From NCBI GenBank assembly GCA_009268125.1, contig WBOU01000001.1:372001-436000 (forward strand): a stretch of 64,000 nt of DNA. Reading direction: 5' to 3'. The notes under the pieces were generated by a model. The model ran no database searches, was not told the origin of the DNA, and saw only the letters and a program-made list of their open reading frames with translations. Both the position numbers and the translations under genes were made by a program. Origin of the DNA: Chloroflexia bacterium SDU3-3. Lineage in GTDB: Bacteria > Chloroflexota > Chloroflexia > Chloroflexales > Roseiflexaceae. This document shows, piece after piece, positions 42,931 through 52,339 of this stretch. Positions within the stretch are counted from its first letter, which is position 1, and each line of letters opens with the position of its first letter.

Positions 42931-44307
42931 CTACGGCTGCTTCAGCAGCGTGGCGATCTTCGGCTCCATCTCCCTCACGGCCTCAGCGGCGGTGATCTTG
43001 CCCTCCCAGAGCTTGCCCAGCGACTCGCCCTCGATCTGCGACACCGGCTCATAGAGCGCGGTGATCGGCTGGTACATCGAGATGCGCACGGTATCGGTGG
43101 TGGGCAGGAAGGCATCCTTGTGCAGCGTGGGGCGCTCCTTGGGCCGCAGGAAGTCGTCGGTCTGCTGCAGGGCGCTCAGCGATGGCAGCATCTGCTGCAG
43201 CGAGACCAGCATGCGCACGCCGTGGCCCTCTGGCCCGGCCAAGAACTTCACGAACTCCCAGGCCTCATCGGGGTGGGCGGTGTGGGCGTTGATCACGAAG
43301 GCGCTGCCATCCACCCGCACCACGCGGGCCTTGCCGTGGGGGAAGGCGGCCAGATCCCACGAGAACGCGGCGTTGCGCAGGTACTGGGGCAGCTGGCGGT
43401 GGGCCAGCATGGTCATCGCCGCCTTGCCATCCAGGAAGAGGTCGCTCGACTCGCCGCGCTCGGCGGAGGTGGGCATCACGTGGTGCTTGGCGGTCAGGTC
43501 GGCCAGCCACTGCAGCGCATCCACCGAATCCTGCTCGCCCAGCAGGAACTGTGTGGGCGCGCGCTCGTCGTCAAACACACCGTGGCCAGTCTTGCTCCAC
43601 AGGTACACCGGCCAGTAGTTGGTGAACTGATCGACGCCATACTGATCGACAGCGCCATCCCCATCTTTGTCCAGCGTGAGCTTCTGGGCGGCAGCCAGAA
43701 AATCATCCCAGGTCCAGTCGTCGGTGGGGTAGGGCAGGCCAGCCGCGTCGAACATGTCGCGGTTGTAGGCGATCACCACTGGCACGAGGTCGACGGGCAG
43801 TCCGTACTGCTTCTGGTCGAACTGGTACATCTCGAAGGCCTTCTGATCATAGGCGGCAGTGTCGATGCGATCGCGGGCGAGATAGGGGTTGAGGTCGAGC
43901 AGATAGCCGCTCTTGCCCATCTTGTCGACCTGGTAGACCTGGGGGTAGAAGATATCGGGGCCAGTGCCATCCGAGAGCGTCGACTGCAGCTGGGTCCAGT
44001 ACTCGGAGGACACCGAGACATTCTCAAACTTGATCTTGATAGTAGGGTGGGTGCGCTCGAACTCCTCGATCACCGGCTTGGCGATCGTATCGACCCGCAC
44101 CTTATCCCAGCGCATGTACCAGCGCAGGGTCACGGTATCGCTGCTGGGGGTGGGGGTAGCGGTGGGGGTGGCGGTGGGCGCGGGGGTCGGGGCGGGGGCG
44201 GTGGGCGCGGGCGCGGCGCGGCCCGCCTGCGTGCCGCAGCCCGCCAGCAGCACAGCGCTAAGCGCTAGCGCCACAGCGGTGGTGCGGCGAACTGGTGGCC
44301 AGATCAT
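42931..44307 (-). CDS. ABC sugar-binding lipoprotein
   Basis: 458 residues from MIWPPVRRTTAVAL; ATG at 44307 with aaggagc upstream. Lipobox LLAGC, then a linker almost entirely of Ala, Pro and Thr (APAPTPAPTATPT), and a CUT1-type binding domain: VTLRWYMRWDKVRVDTIAKP, DGTGPDIFYPQVYQVDKMGK, DLVPVVIAYNRDMFDAAGLP and TDDWTWDDFLAAAQKL. No permease lies beside it. It precedes the exopolysaccharide operon in the same direction but is read from its own promoter region, which has a palindrome (44324-44338). Confidence 0.93.
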   Translation of the reverse strand: MIWPPVRRTTAVALALSAVLLAGCGTQAGRAAPAPTAPAPTPAPTATPTATPTPSSDTVTLRWYMRWDKVRVDTIAKPVIEEFERTHPTIKIKFENVSVSSEYWTQLQSTLSDGTGPDIFYPQVYQVDKMGKSGYLLDLNPYLARDRIDTAAYDQKAFEMYQFDQKQYGLPVDLVPVVIAYNRDMFDAAGLPYPTDDWTWDDFLAAAQKLTLDKDGDGAVDQYGVDQFTNYWPVYLWSKTGHGVFDDERAPTQFLLGEQDSVDALQWLADLTAKHHVMPTSAERGESSDLFLDGKAAMTMLAHRQLPQYLRNAAFSWDLAAFPHGKARVVRVDGSAFVINAHTAHPDEAWEFVKFLAGPEGHGVRMLVSLQQMLPSLSALQQTDDFLRPKERPTLHKDAFLPTTDTVRISMYQPITALYEPVSQIEGESLGKLWEGKITAAEAVREMEPKIATLLKQP

Positions 44308-44323
44308 CCTGGATGCTCCTTGA

Positions 44324-44338
44324 TGCAAACTATTTGCA
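44324..44338 (-). promoter_or_regulatory. Palindrome upstream of the binding-protein gene
   Basis: TGCAAA-CTA-TTTGCA, perfect arms, located 17-31 bp before the start codon. A half site (gctgcaaacaag) lies near 44453. Likely operator; the cognate regulator is unknown and the sequence differs from the operators at 34 kb. Confidence 0.55.
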
Positions 44339-44503
44339 GGTGGAATGATACCGGCCCAATATGAGCAATCTATGACCAAGGGTATGCGTTGGATGACATC
44401 ATATATATTCGGGGATAGCAGGTAGCGGTCTTGCCGTTTTTGCCCAAAGGTGACGCTGCAAACAAGAATGATACCCTAACATTTATTTTCACCCAGTAGC
44501 AAT

Positions 44504-44532
44504 AAAAAAGCCCAGGAGAAACGCTCCTGGGC
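44504..44532 (-). terminator. Terminator of the exopolysaccharide operon
   Basis: On the minus strand GCCCAGGAG-cgttt-CTCCTGGGC is followed by TTTTTTA. It lies 22 bp after the stop of the GH26-like gene, the last gene of the leftward operon. Confidence 0.9.
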
Positions 44533-44553
44533 AGGCAAATAAAAAAAGCCCCA

Positions 44554-45702
44554 CTACTGCATCAGATCGTTATAGAGTTGCTGCAGCATCGATGGCAGAT
44601 CCTCGTAGGGAGGGATCGGCCCGACGTTCAGATTGGCAAAATCGTTCTTGGTGTAGTAGGTAGAGGCGATGCCCTTGGCGAAGGCCGCCTGCGCGCTGGA
44701 TGAGGTCTCGATCGTCCAGTCCATCCCGCCGGTGTCCCAGTTAAACCAGACGATCGCCTTGACCTTGGGGAAGTTCTGCGGCAGCTGCACCGCCAGCGCA
44801 TCCGTGATCCACTGCGCCTTCGAGCCGCCGTGCTCGCTGCTGGCAAACTCGCCGATCATGATCGGCTTGCTGGGCGCGATCTCAAGCAGGCGGTCGTAGG
44901 TGGGCTTGAGCGTCTCGGCGAAGCTGCGCCAGCTGCTGGTGCGGTTGGGGTTGGTGCCCCAGTTGTAGGCGTCGACGCACGTCCAATCCACATAGGCGTC
45001 GCCGGGGTAGAGCCGCTGCAGGCCGGTGCTGTCGTCGTAGAGCGCGACTGGGCACCACACCCAGGTCACATTGGTCGCGCCCACATCGCGGAAGATGTTG
45101 TGCACGTGCTGCCAGGCCTTCACAAACTCGCCCGCCTCGTTGCCGTTGCGGCGCTCGCTCCACGGGTACCACTTGCCGTTCATCTCCCAGTTAAAGCGCA
45201 GGAAGAACGGGTGGCCCCAGGCCTTGGCGTCGGTGGCCCACTGGCGGATGAAGGCATCGTGCTTGCCGGTGATGATGGTGTCCAGCGAGAAGTCGGGCTG
45301 CTTGTACTGCGGCTGGATCGAGTAGTCCCACGAGCCCCAGTCCACCAGCGGGATGGAGCCACGGGCGCGCACCGCATTGTACTGCGCCAGCTGGTCGGTG
45401 AAGGGCTGGTAGTCGCAGGTCGAGTGGCAGAACCACCAGGGCTGGCCCCAGTGGATGATCGAGGCCTTCTTCTTGGTGTGCTGCTCGAACATGCTGACGG
45501 TGGCCATATCCCAGGGCGCGTCGGTCATGCTGTAGGTGCTGCCCTTGATCAGCGCACCCCAGTAGATCGCGTCGGAGCGCGTGGTGTCGCCCGAGATCGG
45601 GCGCGCCAGCAGGGCGACGGCCAGGATGACGATGAAGAGGCAGAGGATTGAGAGAGCAGCTTGCCAGCCGAAACGGCGGCGGGGCAGTGATGGTTGTTGC
45701 AT
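44554..45702 (-). CDS. Membrane-anchored GH26-like (beta-mannanase type) glycoside hydrolase
   Basis: 382 residues. An N-terminal signal anchor at 12-34 (WQAALSILCLFIVILAVALL) is followed by a TIM barrel. Acid/base Glu is in FFLRFNWEMNGKWYPW and the nucleophile Glu is in KPIMIGEFASSEHGG, the GH26 arrangement. Other family text includes HWGQPWWF and VTWVWCPVALYDDSTGLQR. It faces outside. As the last gene of an exopolysaccharide operon it probably trims or releases the polymer made by its neighbours rather than acting in nutrition; the linkage it cuts (mannan, mixed beta-glucan or other) is unknown. Confidence 0.9.
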   Translation of the reverse strand: MQQPSLPRRRFGWQAALSILCLFIVILAVALLARPISGDTTRSDAIYWGALIKGSTYSMTDAPWDMATVSMFEQHTKKKASIIHWGQPWWFCHSTCDYQPFTDQLAQYNAVRARGSIPLVDWGSWDYSIQPQYKQPDFSLDTIITGKHDAFIRQWATDAKAWGHPFFLRFNWEMNGKWYPWSERRNGNEAGEFVKAWQHVHNIFRDVGATNVTWVWCPVALYDDSTGLQRLYPGDAYVDWTCVDAYNWGTNPNRTSSWRSFAETLKPTYDRLLEIAPSKPIMIGEFASSEHGGSKAQWITDALAVQLPQNFPKVKAIVWFNWDTGGMDWTIETSSSAQAAFAKGIASTYYTKNDFANLNVGPIPPYEDLPSMLQQLYNDLMQ

Positions 45703-45858
45703 GGCTGTTGGAGCAGCGGTGGCATCTGCCCACCACTGCGGCTAAATGATGGACGGATATGCGTACGGGGGAATGTTAGCATTTTGTTATCCTGTGTCAC
45801 CGGCGCATATATCGATCTTTTTGAATCGAAATGGTTGCATCTGCCCGCCGCCCCTGCG

Positions 45859-47181
45859 TTACTCGGCGCTGGTCGGCACGGCGGGCATGGCATCGCGCCG
45901 CAGCAGCTGCCGCACGATCTGGCCGAGCGCCAGGCGGTAGAGCGCCGGGAACATGGCCGCCGCCTGCAGCGCCATGGCCAGCAGCCAGCCCCAGCTGAGG
46001 CCGCTGAGGCCGCCCATGGCCGCGCCCGCCGCCGCCATGCCCAGCTCCAGCAGGCCGCCAATGGTCAGCCAGAGCGCGGCGCTCAGCACAAATCCGTGGA
46101 TGCGGGCCAGCGACACGTAGTGGTAGCGGATGATGATCGGGAAGACCGCCAGGGCCAGGATCTGCAGGCAGGCGCGGGCCTCCTCGGCGTAGGAGTGGCC
46201 GAAGATCCGTAGCATCCAGTCCGCCGCCACCAGCGTGACTAGGTTCGCCCCCAGGCCCGCCGCCAGCGACATGGCGAAGGTCGAGCGCAGCCGCTGGATG
46301 AGCGCCTCGCGCTGGGCCATGCCCACGGCGTGCAGCACGGTGGTGAGCGAGATCGGCACCATGTAGATAAAATTGGCGATCATCAGCGCCACATAGAAGT
46401 GGGCGTTGGTGGCGGCGGAGAGCATGGCGGTGACGATCAGCGGCAGCAGCAGGCGCGGCCCCTGCAGCGTGATGTTCAGCGCGTGGTGGCTGAGCGCGGC
46501 GCGGCCCAGGCGGCGCAGCAGGCCCCAGCGCGGGCGGAAGGCGTCGCCGGTGCTGATGATACGGCGACTGAACCAGAGCAGGAAAAGAAACGACAGCAGG
46601 CTGGCCAGCGTCCACGAGGTATAGATGCCCATGCCGGTGCGCAGGCTCACGAACATGGCTGCGGCGTAGAGAATCACCAGCTTTGCGACGGCGAAGAAGG
46701 CGTTGCGCCACAGCTGCAGGTGGCCGCGCAGCAGCCCGATGGTGGCCTGATCGAGCACGGTGTTCATGGCCGTCAGGCTCACGCCCGCCGCGAACTGCAG
46801 GCTATGGCTGGGTGTGGCCAGGTCGCCCAGATCGGGCGCGACCAGCGGAGCGACGACCGAGAAACCCAGGCCCAGCGCGAAGCTGGCCGCGCCCGCCACG
46901 CACAGCGCGGTACAGATCAGCGAGGGGGCCTCTTCTGCCGACTGCGGCAGCTCGCTGATCAGCAGGGTGCTCAGGCCCATCACGCCCAGGCTGCCGAACA
47001 GCTGCATGGCCGAGACCGAGGCCGAGGCCACGCCCACCGCGTGCTGCGAGAAGAAGCGCGCCGCCAGCCACCAGTACGCGAACCCCAGCGCCGAGGCGAT
47101 CAGCGTCGAGCTAATCAGCGAGCTGGCGTTGGTGAGAATGATGCGGTTGGCGCTAACTAATCGAGAGATGATCGCTTTCAA
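45859..47181 (-). CDS. Polysaccharide flippase (Wzx/MATE-like)
   Basis: 440 residues. The start is probably TTG at 47181 (LKAIISRLVSANRII) with agagga 8 bp upstream; it overlaps the preceding gene by 29 bp. Twelve or more transmembrane segments are predicted, beginning SSLISSTLIASALGFAYWWL and containing VGVASASVSAMQLFGSLGVMG, the polysaccharide-biosynthesis flippase pattern. It would move lipid-linked repeat units across the membrane. Only the operon context suggests the substrate. Confidence 0.9.
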   Translation of the reverse strand: MKAIISRLVSANRIILTNASSLISSTLIASALGFAYWWLAARFFSQHAVGVASASVSAMQLFGSLGVMGLSTLLISELPQSAEEAPSLICTALCVAGAASFALGLGFSVVAPLVAPDLGDLATPSHSLQFAAGVSLTAMNTVLDQATIGLLRGHLQLWRNAFFAVAKLVILYAAAMFVSLRTGMGIYTSWTLASLLSFLFLLWFSRRIISTGDAFRPRWGLLRRLGRAALSHHALNITLQGPRLLLPLIVTAMLSAATNAHFYVALMIANFIYMVPISLTTVLHAVGMAQREALIQRLRSTFAMSLAAGLGANLVTLVAADWMLRIFGHSYAEEARACLQILALAVFPIIIRYHYVSLARIHGFVLSAALWLTIGGLLELGMAAAGAAMGGLSGLSWGWLLAMALQAAAMFPALYRLALGQIVRQLLRRDAMPAVPTSAE

Positions 47182-48439
47182 AGGCGTTTCCTCTGCTCTG
47201 GGCAATAAGCTGGCGGTAGAGCTGCTCGAACTGCGGCACCACCAGCTCGGCGGTGAACAGGCGGGCGCGCACGCGGCTGGCCTCGCCTAGGCGCTCGCGC
47301 AGGGCCGGGTCGTCGATCAGGCGCTGCATGGCCTGGGCCAGCGCGCCCGCGTCGCCAGCGGGCACCAGCAGGCCGGTCTCGCCATCCACGATCATGTCGG
47401 TCTGGCCGCCGGGCGTGGTGCCCACCACGGCCTTGCCCTGGCTCATGGCCTCGTGGATGACGCTGCCAAACGGCTCGGGCCACACCGAGGGCGCGACGCC
47501 GAACAGCGAGCGGCCCCAGGCCGCCATCACAGCGGGGTGCGGGAAGTCGTACAGCACGCGCACATTGGGCGGGAAGCTACGCGGCGTGTCCGAGGCCATG
47601 CGCCCGATCAGCACCAGCGGCGGGGCGTCGCGCAGGGCCGCGTAGGCCTCCAGCAGCGGCCCCAGGCCCTTCACCAGCCGCAGCGCGCCCACAAACAGGA
47701 TAAATGGCTCGTCGGGCAGCTGCTCAAGGTAGGGCCGCAGCTCGGCCTCGCTGGCCGAGTCGGCGTCGTTGCGAAAGCTGGGGATGACCGCGTCGGGCAG
47801 CTGGGGCGGTACCTGGTCGTCGTACAGGTCGCGGCGGATATTCTGCTGCATGTAGTGGCTCACGCTGTGCAGCCCGGCGGTCTTCCCGCGCAGCAGGCCC
47901 CGGCCCGACCACACACCGACCGTCGCCACCACGCCCTTAGCCGGGCCAAAGTAGCTGGCCGCGCAGCTCAGGCACTTGGCGGGCGCAGGCCCCGAGCATA
48001 GCTCCTTGCCGTGGTGCATCATGGTGCGCAGCGCGCAGGTGTAGCCATACTCCCGCACCGATAGCAGCATAGGGGTGCGCCTGCCCACCAGCGCTGCCGC
48101 GCAGGAGTAGGCGATCCAGCCGTAGACGTGCACCACATCGGGGCGGAAACGGTCGATCAGGCGGCGCAGCTGCCACACCGTCGCTGGGTCGGGCGCGGGC
48201 GGGTGGTGGCGGCGCTTGGCCCCCTTGGCCGGGGCCAGCAGCGCGCTAACGCCGCGCAGGCGGTGGATGGCCACGCCGTCAGCCTCCTCGTAGGGCGCGA
48301 GGCCCTCCTGCCAGGGCGTGGCCACGCACACCTCGTGCCCGCGCTGGCGCAGCATCTGGCCCAGCACCTGCATCTGGCGCTCGACCCCGCCGATCAGCGG
48401 CGGGTAGACGTCGCTCACGATCATCACGCGCATGCTCAT
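47153..48439 (-). CDS. Glycosyltransferase family 4
   Basis: 428 residues from MSMRVMIVSDVYPPLIGG; ATG at 48439 with gaggaag upstream. GT-B fold: N-terminal acceptor half with GGVERQMQVLGQMLRQRGHEV, and C-terminal donor half (about 235-400) with FILFVGALRLVKGLGPLLEAY, FGSVIHEAMSQGKAVVGTTPGG and ETGLLVPAGDAGALAQAM, including the EX7E-type motif region. A Cys-rich segment (LCSGPAPAKCLSCAASYFG) in the middle is unusual and may be a small zinc insertion. Role: adding a sugar to the exopolysaccharide unit. Confidence 0.93.
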   Translation of the reverse strand: MSMRVMIVSDVYPPLIGGVERQMQVLGQMLRQRGHEVCVATPWQEGLAPYEEADGVAIHRLRGVSALLAPAKGAKRRHHPPAPDPATVWQLRRLIDRFRPDVVHVYGWIAYSCAAALVGRRTPMLLSVREYGYTCALRTMMHHGKELCSGPAPAKCLSCAASYFGPAKGVVATVGVWSGRGLLRGKTAGLHSVSHYMQQNIRRDLYDDQVPPQLPDAVIPSFRNDADSASEAELRPYLEQLPDEPFILFVGALRLVKGLGPLLEAYAALRDAPPLVLIGRMASDTPRSFPPNVRVLYDFPHPAVMAAWGRSLFGVAPSVWPEPFGSVIHEAMSQGKAVVGTTPGGQTDMIVDGETGLLVPAGDAGALAQAMQRLIDDPALRERLGEASRVRARLFTAELVVPQFEQLYRQLIAQSRGNAFESDHLSIS

Positions 48440-48447
48440 GCTCTTCC

Positions 48448-49224
48448 TCACTTTGGCTTGATCGGCCACCAGATGCCCTCGCGGTAGGCCACGGCGGGCG
48501 CGTCGGCGCGGTACAGGGTTGCCCGCACCGGCTCGGCCCCGCGCACCTCGGCCAGCGGCAGCTCGGCCTGCCAGGTCTGCCCCGGCTGGAGCGCGATGTC
48601 ATCCCACTGCTGGAGAAGCGCGCCGCCCTGGGTAATCTGAAGCCGGTAGCGCGTGGGCGCAAACTCGCTGCTGCGCACGCCCAGCGCTAGGCCATCGCCG
48701 CCGCCCGCCTCGGGCGTCACCCACAGCGCGGTGTAGCCCTGGAAGCCCGCCGAGGGCGGCGGCGTGCGGCTCACCCACAGCGCCGCGCAGGCCACCCCGG
48801 CGGCGGCCAGCAGCCACGGCCACTGCCCCATGCCCAGCGTGTGGCGCGGCCCGCTCGGCCCGCCAGCCAGCGGCGCGGGCGCGGCCCGCCAGCGCCACAG
48901 CGCCACAGCGCAGCCCAGCAGCGTCACCCCGGCCAGCCAGGCCAGCCACAGCTCCTGCCGCAGCGAGGCCAGCCCGTTCAGCACCAGCCCGCCGCACACC
49001 GTCGACGCCAGGCTCATGCCCACGCCGATCACGGCCTGCTCATCCTTGCGCAGCGCGCCGGGCGCAAACAGCGCCAGGCTCAGCGCGTAGCCCGGCAGGG
49101 CCAGGGCCAGCGCCAGGGCCGCCGCCGCGCGCGCCAGCGGCACATCCGCCAGCAGCGCCAGCAGGGCCAGGCCCAGCGCGCCCAGCGTGGCCAGCGCGGC
49201 GTTATCTTGGCGCTTCAGGAACAT
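48448..49224 (-). CDS. DUF1616-type membrane protein
   Basis: 258 residues with four N-terminal and one central transmembrane helices (LATLGALGLALLALLA, AAALALALALPGYALSLALF, WLAWLAGVTLLGCAVALW, WPWLLAAAGVACAALWV). GYALSLALFAPGALRKDEQA corresponds to the 'lPGYalvaalfP....ld..eR' signature of DUF1616. The C-terminal extracytoplasmic beta domain follows (FQGYTALWVTPEA, YRLQITQGGALLQQW). The ATG lies inside the end of the previous gene (23-bp overlap). Function unknown; frequent in archaeal and Chloroflexota exopolysaccharide clusters. Confidence 0.82.
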   Translation of the reverse strand: MFLKRQDNAALATLGALGLALLALLADVPLARAAAALALALALPGYALSLALFAPGALRKDEQAVIGVGMSLASTVCGGLVLNGLASLRQELWLAWLAGVTLLGCAVALWRWRAAPAPLAGGPSGPRHTLGMGQWPWLLAAAGVACAALWVSRTPPPSAGFQGYTALWVTPEAGGGDGLALGVRSSEFAPTRYRLQITQGGALLQQWDDIALQPGQTWQAELPLAEVRGAEPVRATLYRADAPAVAYREGIWWPIKPK

Positions 49225-51097
49225 GCTCGTACACTCCCACGTCGTAGATCACCACCGTACCGCTGTCGTATAGCCGATCCACGAACTCCTCATAGGCAAA
49301 CTTGGTAAACACGGCGTCGCTCAGGTACAGCGGCGTCAGGCTCTGCACGCCCGCCCGCTCGTAGTACAGCCCGGCCACGTGGTCCCAGCTCACCTCGCGC
49401 CGATCCATCACCACAAAGCGCACATCGCTCTTGCGGATGATTGAGCGCTCGGTGCGGCCCACGTTGTCGGATGTCAGCATGGCCTTGATACCGTTCTTGG
49501 TGCGGGTCAGCGGCGTCTGCTCGCCGTAGGACAGCATGTACTTGGCGTTGGCCGGGTCCACCGCCACGCGGTTGTCCGCGCCGAAGCTGCCGCGCAGCCA
49601 CTCGGCGGCCAGCAGGCCCTGCGGCTCTACCATCTGCTCACCCACCGCGTAGGGCTGGGCCATGCGCACGCGCGGCGCCCAGCCCGCGATCACCCCGCCG
49701 AAGAACACCACGCCCACATAGGCCGCGCAGGCCGCCCGGATGGGCCAGCGCCAGCGCCGCACCAGCGTCAGCTGGGCCAGCGCCAGCGCCACGATCATCG
49801 ACACGCCGATGAACATGAAGGTCGAGGCCCGGTTCGAGGTCTCCCAGCCCGCCGCCGTCAGGCGCAGGCCCAGCACCGGGAAGTAGCCCAGCGCCGCCAG
49901 CGCCAGCAGCCAGGCGTAGGCGTGGTCGCGGTACTCGCGCCAGAAGCGCACCAGCCCGAAGGGCAGCGCCAGCACGATCACCGCCACCGAGCCGAGGCCG
50001 GTCACCCGCTCCCACAGCGGCGCGACCGTGCTGGTGGATGTCGACTGGAACAGCTGCCGCCCGCCGCGCTGCCCCGTGGCGAACTCGAAGCCCGAGCGGA
50101 TCGCGCCGCCCAGCACCGGCGAGAGGTAGCCCACCGTCACCGGCGAGACCGTGAGCAGCCAGGCCACCCCTAGCCCGGTGGCGTACACCGCCAGATCCAG
50201 CGGCCCGGCCCGCCGCCGCCCCGAGAGCGCAAACACCGCCACGCAGGCCGCCCACAGGAACACTAGCAGCGCCGCCGTGGTCATATGGTGCGTCACCACC
50301 ACCAGCAGGATGACCATAGCCGCCGCCACCGTCAGGCCGCCGCGCACGCCCGCGTCGTACTCGCGCTCGCGCCGCGCCACCAGGAACAGCACCAGGCAGC
50401 CCATGGGCAGCGCCAGCGACTCGTAGGCGTACTGCGCGCTCCAGAACACGAAGTTCGAGTTGCCGATGTAGATCAGGCTGGCGATCCCCGCGATCCGCGC
50501 CGACCCGCTCACCCGCTCGTGCAGCAGGAACAGCGCGGCCAGCGCCACCGCGCGCGCCACCCCGATCAGCGCGAGGCCCGCCTGGAAGATCGACAGCCCG
50601 CCCAGCTGCACCAGCGCCGCCGCCAGGATGGGCAGCCCTGGGTAGCGCGCCGTGGCCTCCACGCCGGGGTTCGGCGCGAACAGATGGCCTGAGGCCAGCG
50701 CCTCCTCCACATTGCGGTAGTGGGTCAGCTCGTCGGGGAAGGTGAAGGCCAGCGGGTTGTGCATCACCTTCACCGCGTAGATCGCCAGGCCCATGGTCAC
50801 CACCAGGCCCAGCCGCTCGCGCCGCGAGGCCCCCGCGCTCATCAGCCGCAGCGCGGTGGGCAGCACGATCAGCAGCAGCCCGCCCCAGAAGCCCAGCTCG
50901 GCCCAGGCCGCCCCGGCCCGCGCCTGCGCAAAGGCGTAGCCGATCAGCAGCATGCCGCAGGCCATGGCCAGCGTCAGCGGCGGCAGCCAGCCCCACTCCC
51001 AGTGCTGCGGCACACGCGGCGCAGGCCGCAGCTCCACCTCAGGGCGGTAGGCCTCCGCCGCGCGCTCACCGCGCCGCTTGTCAGCCAGCGCGGCCAT
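49202..51097 (-). CDS. Multi-pass membrane glycosyltransferase-like protein
   Basis: 631 residues, gaggg upstream of the ATG at 51097. About eleven to thirteen transmembrane helices. The first periplasmic loop, FTFPDELTHYRNVEEALASG, with an Asp-Glu pair, resembles the catalytic loop of GT-C (GT39/83-type) enzymes. A soluble C-terminal domain of about 130 residues follows (ADNRVAVDPANAKYMLSYGE, RFVVMDRREVSW, VFTKFAYEEFVDRLYDSGTV). It would use a polyprenyl-phosphate sugar and act on the outer face. An O-antigen-polymerase-like role is an alternative. Confidence 0.82.
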   Translation of the reverse strand: MAALADKRRGERAAEAYRPEVELRPAPRVPQHWEWGWLPPLTLAMACGMLLIGYAFAQARAGAAWAELGFWGGLLLIVLPTALRLMSAGASRRERLGLVVTMGLAIYAVKVMHNPLAFTFPDELTHYRNVEEALASGHLFAPNPGVEATARYPGLPILAAALVQLGGLSIFQAGLALIGVARAVALAALFLLHERVSGSARIAGIASLIYIGNSNFVFWSAQYAYESLALPMGCLVLFLVARREREYDAGVRGGLTVAAAMVILLVVVTHHMTTAALLVFLWAACVAVFALSGRRRAGPLDLAVYATGLGVAWLLTVSPVTVGYLSPVLGGAIRSGFEFATGQRGGRQLFQSTSTSTVAPLWERVTGLGSVAVIVLALPFGLVRFWREYRDHAYAWLLALAALGYFPVLGLRLTAAGWETSNRASTFMFIGVSMIVALALAQLTLVRRWRWPIRAACAAYVGVVFFGGVIAGWAPRVRMAQPYAVGEQMVEPQGLLAAEWLRGSFGADNRVAVDPANAKYMLSYGEQTPLTRTKNGIKAMLTSDNVGRTERSIIRKSDVRFVVMDRREVSWDHVAGLYYERAGVQSLTPLYLSDAVFTKFAYEEFVDRLYDSGTVVIYDVGVYEHVPEAPR

Positions 51098-51181
51098 TCA
51101 CCCGTCCCTCACGCTTGCCCGCAGGCTGGCTCGCTTCATCCCCATCCTCCTTACTACGTTACGACCGCGCAGTGTAAAAAA

Positions 51182-52339
51182 TCAGACCGTCGCCAGCCGC
51201 CCGGCTGTGACCGCGCGATAGAGAGCCATCACCTCATCCGTGCACGAGTCCCAGGTATTCAGCTTGGGCGCGGGCGGGTCGAGCGGTGCCGCGAGCTGGG
51301 CCAACATGGCCTCGGCCAGGGCCGCCGTGCTGCTGCCGCGCGGTATGGCGCGCGCCATCCCATCCTCGGCGATCTCGTTCAGCCCTGGCGAATCGGCCAC
51401 CAGCACCGAGCGGCGCAGCGCCACCGCCTCCAGGATGGCCATGGGGTGGGTCTCGTAGTCGCTCATCGAGACCACCAGGTGGGCGCGGGCCAGCTGGCGG
51501 GCCATCTCGGCGCGGTCGGATGCAGGCACGGCCCGCACATCCACGCGGTCGGCGATGCCAAGCTGGGCGGCCAGATCCTTCAGCTTCTGCGCATCCGGCC
51601 CTGCGCCCGCCACCCACAGAAAGGCATCGGGGCGCTGCGCCAGCACCTGCGGAAAGGCCCGGATCACACGATGGTGGCCCTTGTAGCGCTCCAGCCGCCC
51701 GATCGACACCACCAGGGTGCGGTCGGTGGGCGGCGCGGGCGGCGTGCCGATATCGGGCAGATCGCCGCCGTTGGGGATGTAGATAAACTTCTCGGGCGGG
51801 ATGCCCAGCAGCTTGCCGAAGAAGGTCTGCTCGAAGCGGGCTGTGGCGATCAGGCGGTCGGCCCGCCGCAGCAGCGGCCCCAGCAGCCGCCAGTGCAGCC
51901 CGCGCAGCACCTGGCGCAGCCGCGACGAGTGGCCGCCGCCGTGCAGCGTTACCACATATGGGATTCCAGCGCGGTAGGCCGCGTACATGGCCATCGGCGC
52001 GACCAGCGTGTGGTACGACTGCACGTGCACCACGCTCCAGCCCCCCCTGGCGATGATCCCGTACATGGCAGGCGCAAAGTAGTAGTCGCGCCCGCGCGGC
52101 ATGGCGGGCACCCGCGCCACCGACACGCCATCCAGCACCTCGGATGCAGGCAGGTCGCCGTTGGGGTTGGATGTGAGCACCGTCACATCCAGGCCGCGCT
52201 CGGTCATACGCCGCGCGATCTGGTAGGTGTGGTTCTGCACGCCGCCCGAGAAGGGGAAGTAGCGCGGGCTGACGATCAGCACCTTGCCGCGCGCGGCGGG
52301 GGCGGGGGCCAGCCCCGCCAGCGATGCCGTCATGCTCAT
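51182..52339 (-). CDS. Glycosyltransferase family 4
   Basis: 385 residues from MSMTASLAGLAPAPA; ggaggtgg upstream of the ATG at 52339, which overlaps the previous gene's stop (ATGA). GT-B fold: VLIVSPRYFPFSGGVQNHTY at the start, HVQSYHTLVAPMAMYAAY, then TLVVSIGRLERYKGHHRVIR and LVVSMSDYETHPMAILEAVA, the donor-site EX7E region. Typical retaining transferase of exopolysaccharide clusters, cytosolic face. Confidence 0.94.
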   Translation of the reverse strand: MSMTASLAGLAPAPAARGKVLIVSPRYFPFSGGVQNHTYQIARRMTERGLDVTVLTSNPNGDLPASEVLDGVSVARVPAMPRGRDYYFAPAMYGIIARGGWSVVHVQSYHTLVAPMAMYAAYRAGIPYVVTLHGGGHSSRLRQVLRGLHWRLLGPLLRRADRLIATARFEQTFFGKLLGIPPEKFIYIPNGGDLPDIGTPPAPPTDRTLVVSIGRLERYKGHHRVIRAFPQVLAQRPDAFLWVAGAGPDAQKLKDLAAQLGIADRVDVRAVPASDRAEMARQLARAHLVVSMSDYETHPMAILEAVALRRSVLVADSPGLNEIAEDGMARAIPRGSSTAALAEAMLAQLAAPLDPPAPKLNTWDSCTDEVMALYRAVTAGRLATV

